From contig NZ_LT906443.1 in assembly GCF_900187135.1 (NCBI RefSeq), forward strand, positions 2,232,001 through 2,296,000: 64,000 nt of DNA, given 5' to 3'. The DNA is from Corynebacterium ulcerans. GTDB lineage: Bacteria; Actinomycetota; Actinomycetes; Mycobacteriales; Mycobacteriaceae. Of this stretch, positions 27,964 to 38,952 are shown piece after piece (position 1 is the stretch's first letter; each line of letters starts with the position of its first letter). A model generated the notes under the pieces. It did not search any database. It had not been told where the DNA came from and saw nothing but the letters and a program-made list of their open reading frames with translations. The position numbers were made by a program, and so were the translations under genes.

Positions 27964-29796
27964 ATGACTAACCGTGTGCTCGTTTCTGTTGCTTGGCCTT
28001 ATGCCAATGGACCTCGCCACATTGGACATGTGGCAGGGTTTGGTGTCCCCTCCGACGTTTTTGCTCGCTATCAGCGAATGTCCGGAGCGGACGTCCTCAT
28101 GGTCTCAGGCACGGATGAGCACGGTACGCCACTTTTGGTGCAGGCGGATAAAGAGGGAGTGTCTGTCAAAGAACTCGCTGATCGGTATAACCGACAGATC
28201 GTTGAAGACCTCGCAGGTCTGGGGCTATCCTATGACCTCTTTACCCGCACCACCACGCGAAATCATTATGCGGTTGTGCAGGAGCTCTTTAAAGGGCTCT
28301 ATGAGAATGGCTACATGATGAAAGAGACCACCATGGGTGCGGTTTCTCCTTCTACCGGGCGTACGCTTCCTGACCGCTACATTGAGGGAACATGTCCCAT
28401 CTGTGGAGCAGACGGGGCGCGTGGCGATCAGTGCGATAACTGCGGCAATCAATTGGACCCGGCAGATCTGATTAATCCAGTCTCAAAAATCAACGGCGAA
28501 ACTCCACAATTTATTGAGACTGAGCATTTCCTGCTTGATCTTCCTGCCTTGGCAGATGCCCTGGCTGATTGGCTTAAGGAGCGCCAAGATTGGCGTCCGA
28601 ACGTGCTCAAGTTCTCTTTGAATCTCTTGGAAGATCTACGTCCACGAGCCATGAGTCGTGACATCGATTGGGGAATTCCTATCCCAGTGGAAGGGTGGGA
28701 AGACAACGGCGCTAAGAAGCTCTACGTGTGGTTCGACGCGGTTGTTGGTTATCTCTCTGCGTCGATTGAATGGGCTTATCGCACTGGAAACCCAGATGCG
28801 TGGAAGTCATGGTGGACTGATCCCGCAGCCTCAAGCTATTACTTCATGGGCAAAGACAACATCACTTTCCACTCTCAGATCTGGCCGGCTGAGCTTCTGG
28901 GCTATCAAGGAAAGGGTGCGAGGGCCGGTAAGGTGCATGCTTTCGGTGAGCTTAACCTTCCTACGGAAGTGGTGTCGTCTGAGTTCCTCACCATGTCCGG
29001 CTCTAAGTTCTCCTCATCTAAAGGCATCGTCATCTATGTCAAGGACTTCCTTAAAGAGTTCGGTCCGGATCCACTGCGATATTTCATCGCTGTTGCAGGC
29101 CCAGAGAATAACGACACTGACTTCACATGGGATGAGTTTGTTCGTCGCGTCAACAATGAGCTAGCCAACGGCTGGGGCAATCTTGTTAACCGCACTGTTT
29201 CCATGGCCCACAAGAACTTCGGGGAGGTCCCAACCCCGGGAGAGCTGAGCGAGTCGGACCAACGGATCCTTAACCTTTCTGCTGAAGCCTTCGATATCGT
29301 CGGGGAAGCCCTCGCACACTCGCGTTTCAAGCAGGGAATTACTCATGCGATGCATGTGGTGGGCGAAGCGAATGCCTACATTGCGGAACAAGAACCGTGG
29401 AAACTGGCTAAAGACGAAACTCAGCGCGAGCGCCTGGCCACCGTTTTGTGGACGGCGTTGCAGGTGGTTTCAGACTGCAACGTACTCCTGACCCCTTATC
29501 TTCCGCATATTTCCCAGCAAGTGCACGAGACATTGGGCCGCGATGGCGTGTGGGCAGCAAAGCCGCAGATTGTAGAGGTCGCCGATGACATGCCAGTGGA
29601 ACCTGTTGGCGTGGGCATTCCTGCTAGTGGTCAAACATATCCCGTGATTATGGGTGACTATGCGTCGCAACAAGCACGGTGGGCGCGCGTAGACGCCGTC
29701 CCAGGAACAGCTTTGTCTAAGCCTAAGCCGCTGATCGCTAAATTGGATCCAGAGCTAGGAGAGACTGGCCCAGAATGGGCACCGATCGCTCACTAG
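27964..29796 (+). CDS. metG: Methionyl-tRNA synthetase
   Basis: Charges tRNA-Met in the cytoplasm. The class I signatures are clear: the HIGH region is [10 protein letters not shown] (near residue 15) and the KMSKS region is [11 protein letters not shown] zinc-binding knuckle [18 protein letters not shown] (about 144-161) marks the MetRS1 form. At 610 residues it lacks the C-terminal tRNA-binding extension. A TAAGGTAAG site precedes the ATG. Confidence 0.95.
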   Translation: MTNRVLVSVAWPYANGPRHIGHVAGFGVPSDVFARYQRMSGADVLMVSGTDEHGTPLLVQADKEGVSVKELADRYNRQIVEDLAGLGLSYDLFTRTTTRNHYAVVQELFKGLYENGYMMKETTMGAVSPSTGRTLPDRYIEGTCPICGADGARGDQCDNCGNQLDPADLINPVSKINGETPQFIETEHFLLDLPALADALADWLKERQDWRPNVLKFSLNLLEDLRPRAMSRDIDWGIPIPVEGWEDNGAKKLYVWFDAVVGYLSASIEWAYRTGNPDAWKSWWTDPAASSYYFMGKDNITFHSQIWPAELLGYQGKGARAGKVHAFGELNLPTEVVSSEFLTMSGSKFSSSKGIVIYVKDFLKEFGPDPLRYFIAVAGPENNDTDFTWDEFVRRVNNELANGWGNLVNRTVSMAHKNFGEVPTPGELSESDQRILNLSAEAFDIVGEALAHSRFKQGITHAMHVVGEANAYIAEQEPWKLAKDETQRERLATVLWTALQVVSDCNVLLTPYLPHISQQVHETLGRDGVWAAKPQIVEVADDMPVEPVGVGIPASGQTYPVIMGDYASQQARWARVDAVPGTALSKPKPLIAKLDPELGETGPEWAPIAH

Positions 29797-29803
29797 ACCA
29801 GTA

Positions 29804-29845
29804 AAGGCGCCCATCATTCGCAGAACCGCGGAAGGTGGGCGCCTT
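29804..29845 (+). terminator. Hairpin after metG
   Basis: AAGGCGCCCA pairs with TGGGCGCCTT over a 22-base loop. It lies between metG and tatD; a TAAACT hexamer follows that may be the -10 of tatD. Confidence 0.6.
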
Positions 29846-29863
29846 CGTCGTAAACTGGTGCGC

Positions 29864-30706
29864 ATGGGTAAAAAGAAACCTCGTCCAGTACCAGTGCCGG
29901 TGGAAGGCCTTGAGGGGCTTATCGACGCCCACACGCACCTTGCTTCTTGCGGAGCCCGCACGTCTGAGGATGTCGATGCGATTGTGGCTCGGGCGGTGGC
30001 TGGCGGCGTCGATAAGCTATGTACCGTAGGGGATGGGCTCGCTGAGGCCGAATTGGCGCTGAGCGCTGCGCAGTCGCATGAGCGAGTGTTTGCCGCCTGT
30101 GCGATTCATCCGACCCGCGCCAATGAGTTGGATGAGGCGGCGCGCGAGCGGCTTACTCAGATGGCTCAGGATCCCCGGTGCGTGGCTATTGGAGAAACCG
30201 GGATTGATACGTATTGGATAACCCATGCGCCTGAGACCACAGCAAGTCTGGAAGTGCAAGAAGAGGCGTTGCGTTGGCATATTGATCTTGCAGTTTCCAG
30301 CGGCAAGGCGTTGATGATTCATAACCGAGAAGGGGATGAGGAATTGCTGCGCATCCTTGCGGACGCGCCCACCCCACAAGAGACCATCTTGCATTGTTTT
30401 TCTTCGCCGCTTGCCGTGGCGCAGGAAGCATTGGACCGGGGTTACGTTCTGAGTTTTGCAGGGAACCTGACGTTTAAACGAAACGATGAATTACGAGAAG
30501 CTGTGCGACGCGCACCGTTATCGCAGATTCTCATTGAAACGGACGCGCCCTATATGACGCCAGAGCCTTATCGTGGTGCTCGGAATGAGCCGGCGTTTAT
30601 TGGACATACGGCACTGTGTGCTGCGCAGTCTAAAAACATGAGCGTGGAAGATTTCGCTGCCGGAGTGCGGGAGACTTTTCACCGTGTCTATGGAATTCCC
30701 TCCTAG
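29864..30706 (+). CDS. tatD: TatD-family metal-dependent DNase
   Basis: A TIM-barrel metallohydrolase, 280 residues. Metal ligands are seen in LIDAHTHL (near 20), the catalytic Glu in AIGETGIDTYW, and HNREGD, HCFSS and ETDAPYMTP, the TatD motif order. The ATG at 29864 has no ribosome binding site but sits about 15 bases after TAAACT, so it may be leaderless; a GTG at 29858 is possible. Same place (before rpf2-ksgA-ispE) as in other actinobacteria. Confidence 0.92.
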   Translation: MGKKKPRPVPVPVEGLEGLIDAHTHLASCGARTSEDVDAIVARAVAGGVDKLCTVGDGLAEAELALSAAQSHERVFAACAIHPTRANELDEAARERLTQMAQDPRCVAIGETGIDTYWITHAPETTASLEVQEEALRWHIDLAVSSGKALMIHNREGDEELLRILADAPTPQETILHCFSSPLAVAQEALDRGYVLSFAGNLTFKRNDELREAVRRAPLSQILIETDAPYMTPEPYRGARNEPAFIGHTALCAAQSKNMSVEDFAAGVRETFHRVYGIPS

Positions 30707-30785
30707 TGAGCTGTAGAACATAGCGAAGGCGTGTGAGTGATCTAGCTCTTCTGATATGGCGGGTATTGGGGTATCGATGGGGGAG

Positions 30786-30841
30786 GTGTGAACTATGTGG
30801 TTTGATTTTTGTGAGTTGAATCAACTAGTTCACACTTTTTT
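30786..30841 (+). terminator. Terminator after tatD
   Basis: GTGTGAACTA (30786-30795) pairs perfectly with TAGTTCACAC (30826-30835), followed by TTTTTT. Confidence 0.75.
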
Positions 30842-30944
30842 GTCGCTTTAGTTCGACAAGCTGCGCTTGTTACCGTATTGTTATTTTTCGTGTGTTGGAT
30901 CGATGCTGACTGAAACGTAGCCCGATCGATGCGCTTCGCCCCCG

Positions 30945-30959
30945 ATGGAAAATTTCCAT
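30945..30959. promoter_or_regulatory. Palindrome ATGGAAAATTTCCAT upstream of rpf2
   Basis: A perfect 15-bp palindrome 85 bases before the rpf2 start. Its 11-base core GGAAAATTTCC is identical to the one upstream of rpmE2 at 7707-7717. A regulatory site is likely but the protein is unknown. Confidence 0.45.
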
Positions 30960-30986
30960 ACATACAAAATATGTGCGGAGTGCTAA

Positions 30987-32195
<1,209 letters not shown>

Positions 32196-32387
32196 GGTAG
32201 AAAAATAGATTTTACAACGTGCACGCCACTGTGCGACTCAACGTCGTCGGTTTAGTCTTCTGGTTATAAGAAGCACGAACCGGCGGCGTTGGTGCGTTTT
32301 CACTGGCGCGTTTTAGTAGCAAGGGCATGCCTTGCATACAGGGAGTATTTTCCTGTGACCAGACATTGGAAGGTAAATTGTAGGACC

Positions 32388-33260
32388 ATGGGAGAAAACG
32401 ATCACGCGCGCCTTCTCGGCCCCGCCGAAATTAGGCATCTGGCAGAGAAGCTTGATGTCACACCAACAAAAAAATTGGGGCAGAACTTTGTGCATGATCC
32501 CAATACTGTTCGGATGATCGTTTCTGCAGCCGACCTTACTGCCGATGACCACGTTGTAGAGATTGGCCCTGGTCTAGGCTCGTTGACCTTGGCATTACTT
32601 GATACGGCACGTTCCGTGACCGCCGTGGAGATAGATCCGCGCTTGGCGGAACAACTTCCCACGACCGTGGCAGAACGCGCCCCGATGTTCGCAGATCGTC
32701 TTACCCTGGTGCACAAAGATGCTTTACAGATAACTCCAGAAGAGATCGATCAGCCTACAGCGTTGGTGGCAAACCTTCCTTATAACGTATCTGTACCGGT
32801 GCTGCTACATTTCTTGCAGATTTTTCCATCGATCCAGCGCGTATTAGTGATGGTTCAAGCGGAAGTCGCCGATCGCCTTGCAGCGCAGCCCGGCACCAAA
32901 GTGTATGGCGTTCCTAGCGTGAAAGCATCGTTCTATGGTGCTGTGCGGCGTGCCGGGTCAATCGGGAAAAACGTTTTTTGGCCGGCTCCCAAAATCGAAT
33001 CCGGACTCGTGCGCATTGACGTTTTTGCTCAAGATGAGCAGCCTTGGCCGGTTGGCGATGAACTACGCTCGCAGGTTTTCCCGCTTATCGACGCCGCCTT
33101 CGCTCAGCGCCGCAAGACTTTGAGGGCTGCACTCAGCGGATACTACGGATCCGGGGTTGCAGCAGAACAAGCTCTCCTAGGCGCCGGGATTGACCCGACC
33201 CTGCGAGGAGAGAAGCTCGATGTAGCCGACTTTGTTCGCCTAGCGCAGCGTCGAGGGTAA
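32388..33260 (+). CDS. ksgA: 16S rRNA dimethyladenosine transferase KsgA
   Basis: Dimethylates two adjacent adenines near the 3' end of 16S rRNA. The 290 residues show [14 protein letters not shown], the SAM motif [28 protein letters not shown] and the catalytic [10 protein letters not shown]. The ATG at 32388 follows AGGA and matches other corynebacterial KsgA; the frame extends 33 codons upstream. It is followed by ispE after 8 bases, a common actinobacterial pair. Confidence 0.95.
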   Translation: MGENDHARLLGPAEIRHLAEKLDVTPTKKLGQNFVHDPNTVRMIVSAADLTADDHVVEIGPGLGSLTLALLDTARSVTAVEIDPRLAEQLPTTVAERAPMFADRLTLVHKDALQITPEEIDQPTALVANLPYNVSVPVLLHFLQIFPSIQRVLVMVQAEVADRLAAQPGTKVYGVPSVKASFYGAVRRAGSIGKNVFWPAPKIESGLVRIDVFAQDEQPWPVGDELRSQVFPLIDAAFAQRRKTLRAALSGYYGSGVAAEQALLGAGIDPTLRGEKLDVADFVRLAQRRG

Positions 33261-33268
33261 GGAAACTC

Positions 33269-34228
33269 ATGGTAGAAGAGAATTCTGAGCTCACATACGG
33301 CAGACGCCTCACAGCGACAGCGCACTCAAAAGTGAACCTGCACCTTGGCGTGGGGCCGCTGCGCCACGATGGTTATCACGAGCTTGTCACCATTTTTCAA
33401 TCCTTAAGCCTTAAAGATGAGTTGGACTGTGTAGAGCTCCGAGGAACTGCCACCGATCAAACGCCTGGAATCGTAGCTGAGCTTGATGCCGGTGGAGCTG
33501 AAGGAGTTCCCACCGACGCCAGTAATCTTGCGTGGAAAGCTGCCAATATGGTCTATGCTTTCCATCGTTCTGGAGGCGGCCCACCTCTGAATAAAGTACG
33601 GATGCATTTAAAAAAGGGGATTCCTACTGCCGGCGGTATGGCAGGGGGGTCTGCAGACGCTGCCGCGGCGCTTCGGCTCATGCAGGAATACGTCACGGTA
33701 AAACCAACCGATAAGCAGTTGCTCGCCATGGCCAGCGCTTTAGGATCAGACGTTCCTTTTACTCTTTTAGGCGGCACACGACTAGGAACTGGGCGTGGAG
33801 AAAACCTGGTCCACGTTATGTCGCGAGGTCAGTACCATTGGGCATTGGCTTTTTCCGCGCAAGGCCTTAGTACCCCTGCGGTGTTTGCCAAACTAGACCA
33901 GATGCAACGCACGCCGCATCTGTCCGTAGATGACTTGACTGCAGCGTTGATCAGCGGAGATCCCTATCAGGTAGCTGAACATCTGCACAATGATATGCAG
34001 CCGGCAGCTCTTTCTCTCCAGCCAGGTTTACGAAAGACCTTGGAGATAGGTAAAGCCTCAGGTGCATTGGCAGGGATTGTTTCCGGATCCGGTCCCACCT
34101 GTGCCTTCCTTTGTTCGGACGCTCAAAGCGCCGAGGACGTAGCTGCAGAGCTGCGACTTGTGGGAGCATCCGCGACCGCAACTGGCCCAGCGCTAGGCGC
34201 TACCCTGTCCACCACAACGAGCCCATAG
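33269..34228 (+). CDS. ispE: 4-diphosphocytidyl-2-C-methyl-D-erythritol kinase IspE
   Basis: A GHMP kinase of the non-mevalonate isoprenoid pathway, needed for polyprenyl carriers of cell-wall synthesis. The 319 residues include the substrate Lys region (AHSKVNLHLGVGPLRHDGYHEL), the ATP loop GIPTAGGMAGGSADAAAAL and the late GIVSGSGPTCAFLC. The start after TAAGGAAACTC is well supported. It is the middle gene of ksgA-ispE-ABC-F. Confidence 0.95.
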   Translation: MVEENSELTYGRRLTATAHSKVNLHLGVGPLRHDGYHELVTIFQSLSLKDELDCVELRGTATDQTPGIVAELDAGGAEGVPTDASNLAWKAANMVYAFHRSGGGPPLNKVRMHLKKGIPTAGGMAGGSADAAAALRLMQEYVTVKPTDKQLLAMASALGSDVPFTLLGGTRLGTGRGENLVHVMSRGQYHWALAFSAQGLSTPAVFAKLDQMQRTPHLSVDDLTAALISGDPYQVAEHLHNDMQPAALSLQPGLRKTLEIGKASGALAGIVSGSGPTCAFLCSDAQSAEDVAAELRLVGASATATGPALGATLSTTTSP

Positions 34229-34241
34229 GAAAAGAAGACTA

Positions 34242-36056
34242 GTGGCAAACCTGATAAACCTGGAAAATGTCTCTAAATCGTTTGGACTTACCACTCTTCT
34301 CAAAGACGTGAGCCTGGGTATTCAAACCGGCGATCGCATCGGCGTTGTGGGCCTTAACGGCGGAGGAAAAACCACGCTGCTGGAAGTGATTACCGGAATT
34401 GAACCACCAGATTCTGGGCGTGTGAGCCACAATTCCACTTTGCGAATGGCAGTGGTGACACAGCGGGCTGAGCTGGATCCTGAAAAGACCGTAGGCGATG
34501 TGGTCCTTGGTCCGTTGGGACTCCAAACCTTTGAATGGGCCTCGAACGCTCAAGTCCGTGAAGTACTCGGTGGGATTGGGGTTATTGATTTAGGCCTTGA
34601 TACCCCAGTAGGGCAACTATCAGGTGGCGAACGCCGTCGCGTTAATCTCGCAGCCGCACTCGTGCGTGACCTTGACCTTGTGGTGCTTGACGAGCCAACC
34701 AACCACCTAGACGTTGAGGGCGTTCAATGGTTGGCAGAACATCTCCTTGCACGAAAGATAGCCATCGTCGTGGTCACCCACGACCGTTGGTTCCTGGACA
34801 CTCTTGCTACTCAGACATGGGAAGTACATGACGGAACTGTCGATTCCTACGAGGGCGGCTATAACGACTGGACCTTTGCGCGCGCAGAGCGTTCTCGTCA
34901 GGCTGATGCCATGGAGCAGCGGCGGCAGAACCTTGCTCGGAAGGAGCTTGCGTGGCTGCGTCGAGGAGCCCCGGCGCGCACGTCAAAGCCGCGATACCGG
35001 ATTGAAGCAGCCGAAGCTTTGATCGCTAATGTTCCTGAGTTACGCAACAAGGTAGAGCTCATGGCGTTTTCTAAGCAGCGCCAAGGAAAAGTGGTTGTGG
35101 AGCTGGAGGATGCCACTATTGCGACGCCTGATGGCACAACATTGGTGCAGGATCTCACATGGCGACTCGCGCCGGGAGAACGCATTGGACTTGTGGGCGT
35201 CAATGGATCAGGGAAGACCACGTTGCTGAGGGCGCTAGCCGGAGCCTATGAGCTCAGTGAAGGCAAACGCATTGAGGGACGCACTGTTCGGCTCGGTTGG
35301 TTGAAACAGGAGCTGGATGACCTGGATCCCACCCTGCGTCTTCTTGATGCAGTGGAAGAAGTAGCTTCTTATATTCAATTGGGAAAGAAGGAGCTTTCGG
35401 CTTCTCAGCTAGCCGAGCGCCTAGGGTTTTCCGCTAAGCGGCAGCGAACACCGGTTGGTGATCTTTCTGGTGGTGAACGTCGTCGGTTGCAATTGACTCG
35501 AGTGCTCATGTCTGAGCCGAATCTCCTGCTTCTCGACGAGCCCACCAATGACTTGGACATCGATACGCTTCAGGAGCTTGAGTCGCTTCTTGACTCATGG
35601 GCGGGCACCCTTGTGGTGATCTCGCACGATCGATACCTTATCGAGCGCATTGCAGATTCCACGTGGGCACTTTTTGGTGACGGAAAACTCACTAATCTTC
35701 CGGGTGGGATTGAGGAGTACTTGGAACGTCGTCACGCTATGGCGGCTCGGGAGACTCGCGGTGCTGTGGACCTGGGAAGCGTATCTGCTGGTTCTCAAGA
35801 AAATAAGGCCGCTCCTACGCGCACGTTGACCTCTCAGCAGGAGCGGGAGATCAATAAGAAGATGGCGTCTGTTGAGCGGAAGATGGCCAAGCTTGATCCT
35901 CAGATTGAGAAGATCACAAACGCTATGGCGGTAGCCGCAGAAGCAGTGGACACCGCCAAGCTGACTGAACTTGATTCCCAGCTGCGGGCGCTCAATGAGC
36001 AGCGAGAAGAGCTGGAAATGGAATGGATGGAGCTTGGCGAGCAGCTGGAAGCATAG
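34242..36056 (+). CDS. ABC-F family ATPase (Uup/Ttr-like)
   Basis: Two ABC domains without membrane segments, 604 residues, the ABC-F pattern; such proteins act on ribosomes. The first Walker A is GLNGGGKTT, the second GVNGSGKTT; the signatures are LSGGERRRVNLA and LSGGERRRLQLT; both Walker B ends read DEPTNHLD / DEPTNDLD. The linker between the domains is Arg/Lys-rich (RRGAPARTSKPRYR). The C-terminus (about 530-600) is a predicted coiled coil. GTG start 13 bases after ispE, so co-transcribed. Which substrate or antibiotic is involved cannot be read. Confidence 0.92.
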   Translation: MANLINLENVSKSFGLTTLLKDVSLGIQTGDRIGVVGLNGGGKTTLLEVITGIEPPDSGRVSHNSTLRMAVVTQRAELDPEKTVGDVVLGPLGLQTFEWASNAQVREVLGGIGVIDLGLDTPVGQLSGGERRRVNLAAALVRDLDLVVLDEPTNHLDVEGVQWLAEHLLARKIAIVVVTHDRWFLDTLATQTWEVHDGTVDSYEGGYNDWTFARAERSRQADAMEQRRQNLARKELAWLRRGAPARTSKPRYRIEAAEALIANVPELRNKVELMAFSKQRQGKVVVELEDATIATPDGTTLVQDLTWRLAPGERIGLVGVNGSGKTTLLRALAGAYELSEGKRIEGRTVRLGWLKQELDDLDPTLRLLDAVEEVASYIQLGKKELSASQLAERLGFSAKRQRTPVGDLSGGERRRLQLTRVLMSEPNLLLLDEPTNDLDIDTLQELESLLDSWAGTLVVISHDRYLIERIADSTWALFGDGKLTNLPGGIEEYLERRHAMAARETRGAVDLGSVSAGSQENKAAPTRTLTSQQEREINKKMASVERKMAKLDPQIEKITNAMAVAAEAVDTAKLTELDSQLRALNEQREELEMEWMELGEQLEA

Positions 36057-36104
36057 CGTGGAACTTTCTGCAGACACGTGATCTGATGGCTACACTGGGG
36101 CACC

Positions 36105-36428
36105 ATGATTTTGATTAACGTGAAATTTAAGGTTCGCCCCGAATACGTGGATACTTTTCTTGATGAGATGCAGTGGTACACGGATGCGTGCCGAGCAGAA
36201 GAAGGAAACCTCTTTTTCGATTGGTTTAAAAACCCCGAGAAGGAAAATGAATTCTTGCTGGTAGAAGGATTCAAAGATGGCACCGACGTTGCTCACGTGG
36301 AGTCAGATGCTTTTAAGAAGGCTTGTGAGGAGACCCCTAAGTACCTCATCGAGACCCCGGACATTATCAATGTTCATATTGACGGCAAGACCGAGTGGGA
36401 CAAGATGGCGGAGTTCCGGGTGGAGTAG
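36105..36428 (+). CDS. ABM-domain (YgiN-like) small monooxygenase-fold protein
   Basis: A 107-residue antibiotic-biosynthesis-monooxygenase fold. The N-terminal strand ILINVKFKVRPEYVDTFLDEM, the next DACRAEEGNLFFDWFKNPEKENEFLLVEGFKD and HVESDAFKKA follow the pattern of YgiN-type quinol monooxygenases and related stress proteins. The substrate is unknown. It stands alone between the ABC-F gene and a terminator. Confidence 0.85.
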   Translation: MILINVKFKVRPEYVDTFLDEMQWYTDACRAEEGNLFFDWFKNPEKENEFLLVEGFKDGTDVAHVESDAFKKACEETPKYLIETPDIINVHIDGKTEWDKMAEFRVE

Positions 36429-36451
36429 CCTGAGGTAGAGGCCTTTTTGTT

Positions 36452-36485
36452 GAGCGGTAGCTGTGGCTATCGCTCTTCTTTTTTT
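36452..36485 (+). terminator. Terminator after the ABM-domain gene
   Basis: GAGCGGTAGC pairs with GCTATCGCTC (one G-T pair) with a 4-base loop, followed by TTCTTTTTTT. Confidence 0.8.
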
Positions 36486-36586
36486 AAAAAAAACCGCATT
36501 GTTGTGTAATGCACAGCCGGTTTGAGACACAAACATAGTAGATGCGGGAAAGCCTTCCGCTGTATTCAAAGAATGGAGTTTCTACT

Positions 36587-37024
36587 ATGTCAAAAGCCTT
36601 CCTAGGCATCGCCCTTAGTGCTGTAGCCGTAGCAGGACTATCCGGAGGTGCACTTATTTATCACAACGCACAAAACTCGACTGCTGACGCTGCCGTACAC
36701 AGGGATGCTCCAGCTATGACTGCAACTTTTCCTATCACCATCGATGGACTGTTAAAACCTAACAGCGAGATCATGATTGCAGCACCATGCCTTCCTGGCG
36801 ACACAAAAGCAACAGCTAAAACTTCTTTTGGAGCAGAGACGCAACTTAGCCCAGCGGCGGATATGGGCCAGCTCATCGGATATATTACGGCGCCTAATGT
36901 GATCGGTCCGGGGCCTGCGGATGGCTATCACACAGTCACTGTGACCTGCGAATCTGGTGTAAGTAGTACAACTACTTTTCCTGATGCCGGAAACAGTGCT
37001 TCGATGGCCCCAACTGCTCTCTAG
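36587..37024 (+). CDS. Secreted hypothetical protein
   Basis: 145 residues starting MSKAFLGIALSAVAVAGLSGG, a clear signal peptide or membrane anchor. The mature part has two Cys (APCLPG and VTCESG) that may form a disulfide, and beta-rich sequence. I do not recognise the family. The start is preceded by GGAG at 8 bases. It lies about 125 bases before an ECF sigma factor gene and might be a target or a co-evolved partner; that is inference. Confidence 0.75.
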   Translation: MSKAFLGIALSAVAVAGLSGGALIYHNAQNSTADAAVHRDAPAMTATFPITIDGLLKPNSEIMIAAPCLPGDTKATAKTSFGAETQLSPAADMGQLIGYITAPNVIGPGPADGYHTVTVTCESGVSSTTTFPDAGNSASMAPTAL

Positions 37025-37150
37025 GAGAAAAACCCGCGCGCTGTGAAGATGCATTGGAAAGCTTGTTTAGACGGTGGAATGATCCGAGGAGCTCTTTTGT
37101 GCTCTTGGAATGGTACATGCTCGGCCTCAAGGGCGCAGTGAACTATCGCC

Positions 37151-37684
37151 ATGGCCTATGGGAATGACATGACTACACAGCGCAAGCGTGACGCTTTTAG
37201 CGCAGCGTATCGCAGCTATTATTCCGCAGTGCTGTCTTACATACGGCGGAGGACAGACGGCGATAACGCAGAAGATCTGACCGCAGAAGTGTTTACGCGA
37301 GCCTGGAATCGATGGGATAGCAGGAAGGGGACAGAGCTTCCTTGGATTTATGGCATAGCGCGCCATGTGGTCTTAGAGCACTACCGAGTACGTGACAAAA
37401 ATGCGGCGATTGAAAGAGCCGTGCAAGAAGCGTCTTCGGGGTCTGCTACACCAATGCAAGAAGTTGATGAGCGTTTTACTATCTGCTCGGCTCTAGAGCG
37501 GTTGAACCTATCCGATCGAGAAATACTGGCGTTGCATGCGTGGGAAAATCTGGAGCCTGCAGAGATAGCTCAAGTGTTGGGAATATCCGCTAACTCAGCG
37601 CGAGTCCGGTTGCATCGTGCTCGCCATAGACTTGCGAACCTTTTATACAGTACTTCTGGTACTTCTCATGGAGAGTGCTCATGA
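37151..37684 (+). CDS. ECF-family RNA polymerase sigma factor
   Basis: A 177-residue sigma-70 ECF protein. Region 2 reads SYIRRRTDGDNAEDLTAEVFTRAWNRWD, and region 4 reads SDREILALHAWENLEPAEIAQVLGISANSARVRLHRARHRL, a complete helix-turn-helix. The stop overlaps the start of the next gene (ATGA), which codes for a membrane protein likely to act as its anti-sigma. The start is ATG 37151 or 37169. Its signal and regulon are unknown. Confidence 0.9.
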   Translation: MAYGNDMTTQRKRDAFSAAYRSYYSAVLSYIRRRTDGDNAEDLTAEVFTRAWNRWDSRKGTELPWIYGIARHVVLEHYRVRDKNAAIERAVQEASSGSATPMQEVDERFTICSALERLNLSDREILALHAWENLEPAEIAQVLGISANSARVRLHRARHRLANLLYSTSGTSHGECS

Positions 37685-38907
37685 CTCGCGATTTTCATCC
37701 CCGGGGGGTCCCCGACGAACAACTGGCTTGGCAGCTCTCGGATGCTCTGAAGAAAGCAGATCCTGCGCCAGATCATGGCTATCATGCTCTTTCCGCGGCA
37801 GAAAAAGCCACCGCAGAACACAATCTTGCTCGCATTATGAACTCGGAAGGTGCTGCCGGAGCCAACGTGCGTGGATTATGGGGGAACAGACAACGAAGGT
37901 TTATTGCTGTCGCAGCCGCGGTTGTTGTGATCGCCGTCGGCGGTCTATCCTTGCCCAGTCTTATTGATACTCACCCGGCGCAGGCTTCTGCTGCAGAAGT
38001 TTTACGAGCAGCCGCGGTTAGCGTAGGACAACAGCCAGAAGCTGCGGCTGTGGCAATCACAAGCAACGATTATTTACGTCGAGTAGACAAGAATGACTCG
38101 GGGGAAGTTATCACTCAGTATGAAGTGGCCCCGTCGGGGGACGTCACCCCCACAGTCACGGTCAAGGGCACTATCGACGTCGCCCTCACCGCCATTGCAG
38201 ATAATCCGGCCCCGGTGGTCTCACCGGAGAGCGTTAATACTCGGCCCCTTGAACCGTTGATCCGAGAGACTTTTGGCAGCAGCGATGGAGAAAAAGTTCG
38301 TGGTGCGTTATCTCTTTTGCTCATTCCTGGTGTGCATAGTCACGTTAAGCAAAAGCTTTATGAGTATTTGGCGGCTATCCCCGGTAATGAGCTCGCCCAT
38401 GTTAAGTCTTCACAGACCAGGGTGCGAGGTGATGATGAAATCGTGTCGGTTATCCGAGAACGCGATCAGCTGAGTTTTGACCTCCTACCGGCGACCGGAC
38501 AACTTGTTCGCGTCACTGGTTTATATGCTGGTGTGGAAACCACCGTTGACGCTGCCGGAATTCTCGATTGTGTGCGGGTAAGCGGTCTCGATGGTCCAGA
38601 AAATCTGTCGTTGAGCTGCGCCGACGGGAACTACACGATTAATGACATTTCCTGGAATAAATGGGGCGGAGATCAAGCGATAGGGCACGGCACTGCGTGG
38701 ATTAATGATTGCAAAGAGACATGCGCTGAAGGAAAGTTTCATAGTTTCCCCGTTACTCTCACCGCACACGATAAGCGGCGGTGTGGCTACAACTTGGATG
38801 TTTATACAAAACTAGACCTGGATTATGGGCGACAAGAATCAGCCCCGGACAACGAGACTATTCCTATCACCTGTGCCGCAGATTTCCTTAACCAGGAACA
38901 ACACTGA
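37681..38907 (+). CDS. CU044_5270-like membrane protein, probable anti-sigma factor
   Basis: 408 residues. An N-terminal cytoplasmic part of about 70 residues precedes one membrane helix (FIAVAAAVVVIAVGGLSLP), then a large extracellular domain. The arrangement resembles CU044_5270-family proteins that lie beside ECF sigma genes in actinobacteria. No zinc-finger H-x3-C-x2-C is seen in the head, so any sigma binding is by another mode. The extracellular part has two halves: a DUF-type beta region up to about LRVSG-like RVSGLDGPENL, then a Cys-containing end (CKETCAEG, KRRCGYN). Co-translation with the sigma gene (ATGA) supports the role. Confidence 0.7.
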   Translation: MTRDFHPRGVPDEQLAWQLSDALKKADPAPDHGYHALSAAEKATAEHNLARIMNSEGAAGANVRGLWGNRQRRFIAVAAAVVVIAVGGLSLPSLIDTHPAQASAAEVLRAAAVSVGQQPEAAAVAITSNDYLRRVDKNDSGEVITQYEVAPSGDVTPTVTVKGTIDVALTAIADNPAPVVSPESVNTRPLEPLIRETFGSSDGEKVRGALSLLLIPGVHSHVKQKLYEYLAAIPGNELAHVKSSQTRVRGDDEIVSVIRERDQLSFDLLPATGQLVRVTGLYAGVETTVDAAGILDCVRVSGLDGPENLSLSCADGNYTINDISWNKWGGDQAIGHGTAWINDCKETCAEGKFHSFPVTLTAHDKRRCGYNLDVYTKLDLDYGRQESAPDNETIPITCAADFLNQEQH

Positions 38908-38952
38908 TTTTTATTGCACACATTCCAGACAGAGATCAGTATCCTGGGCCAC

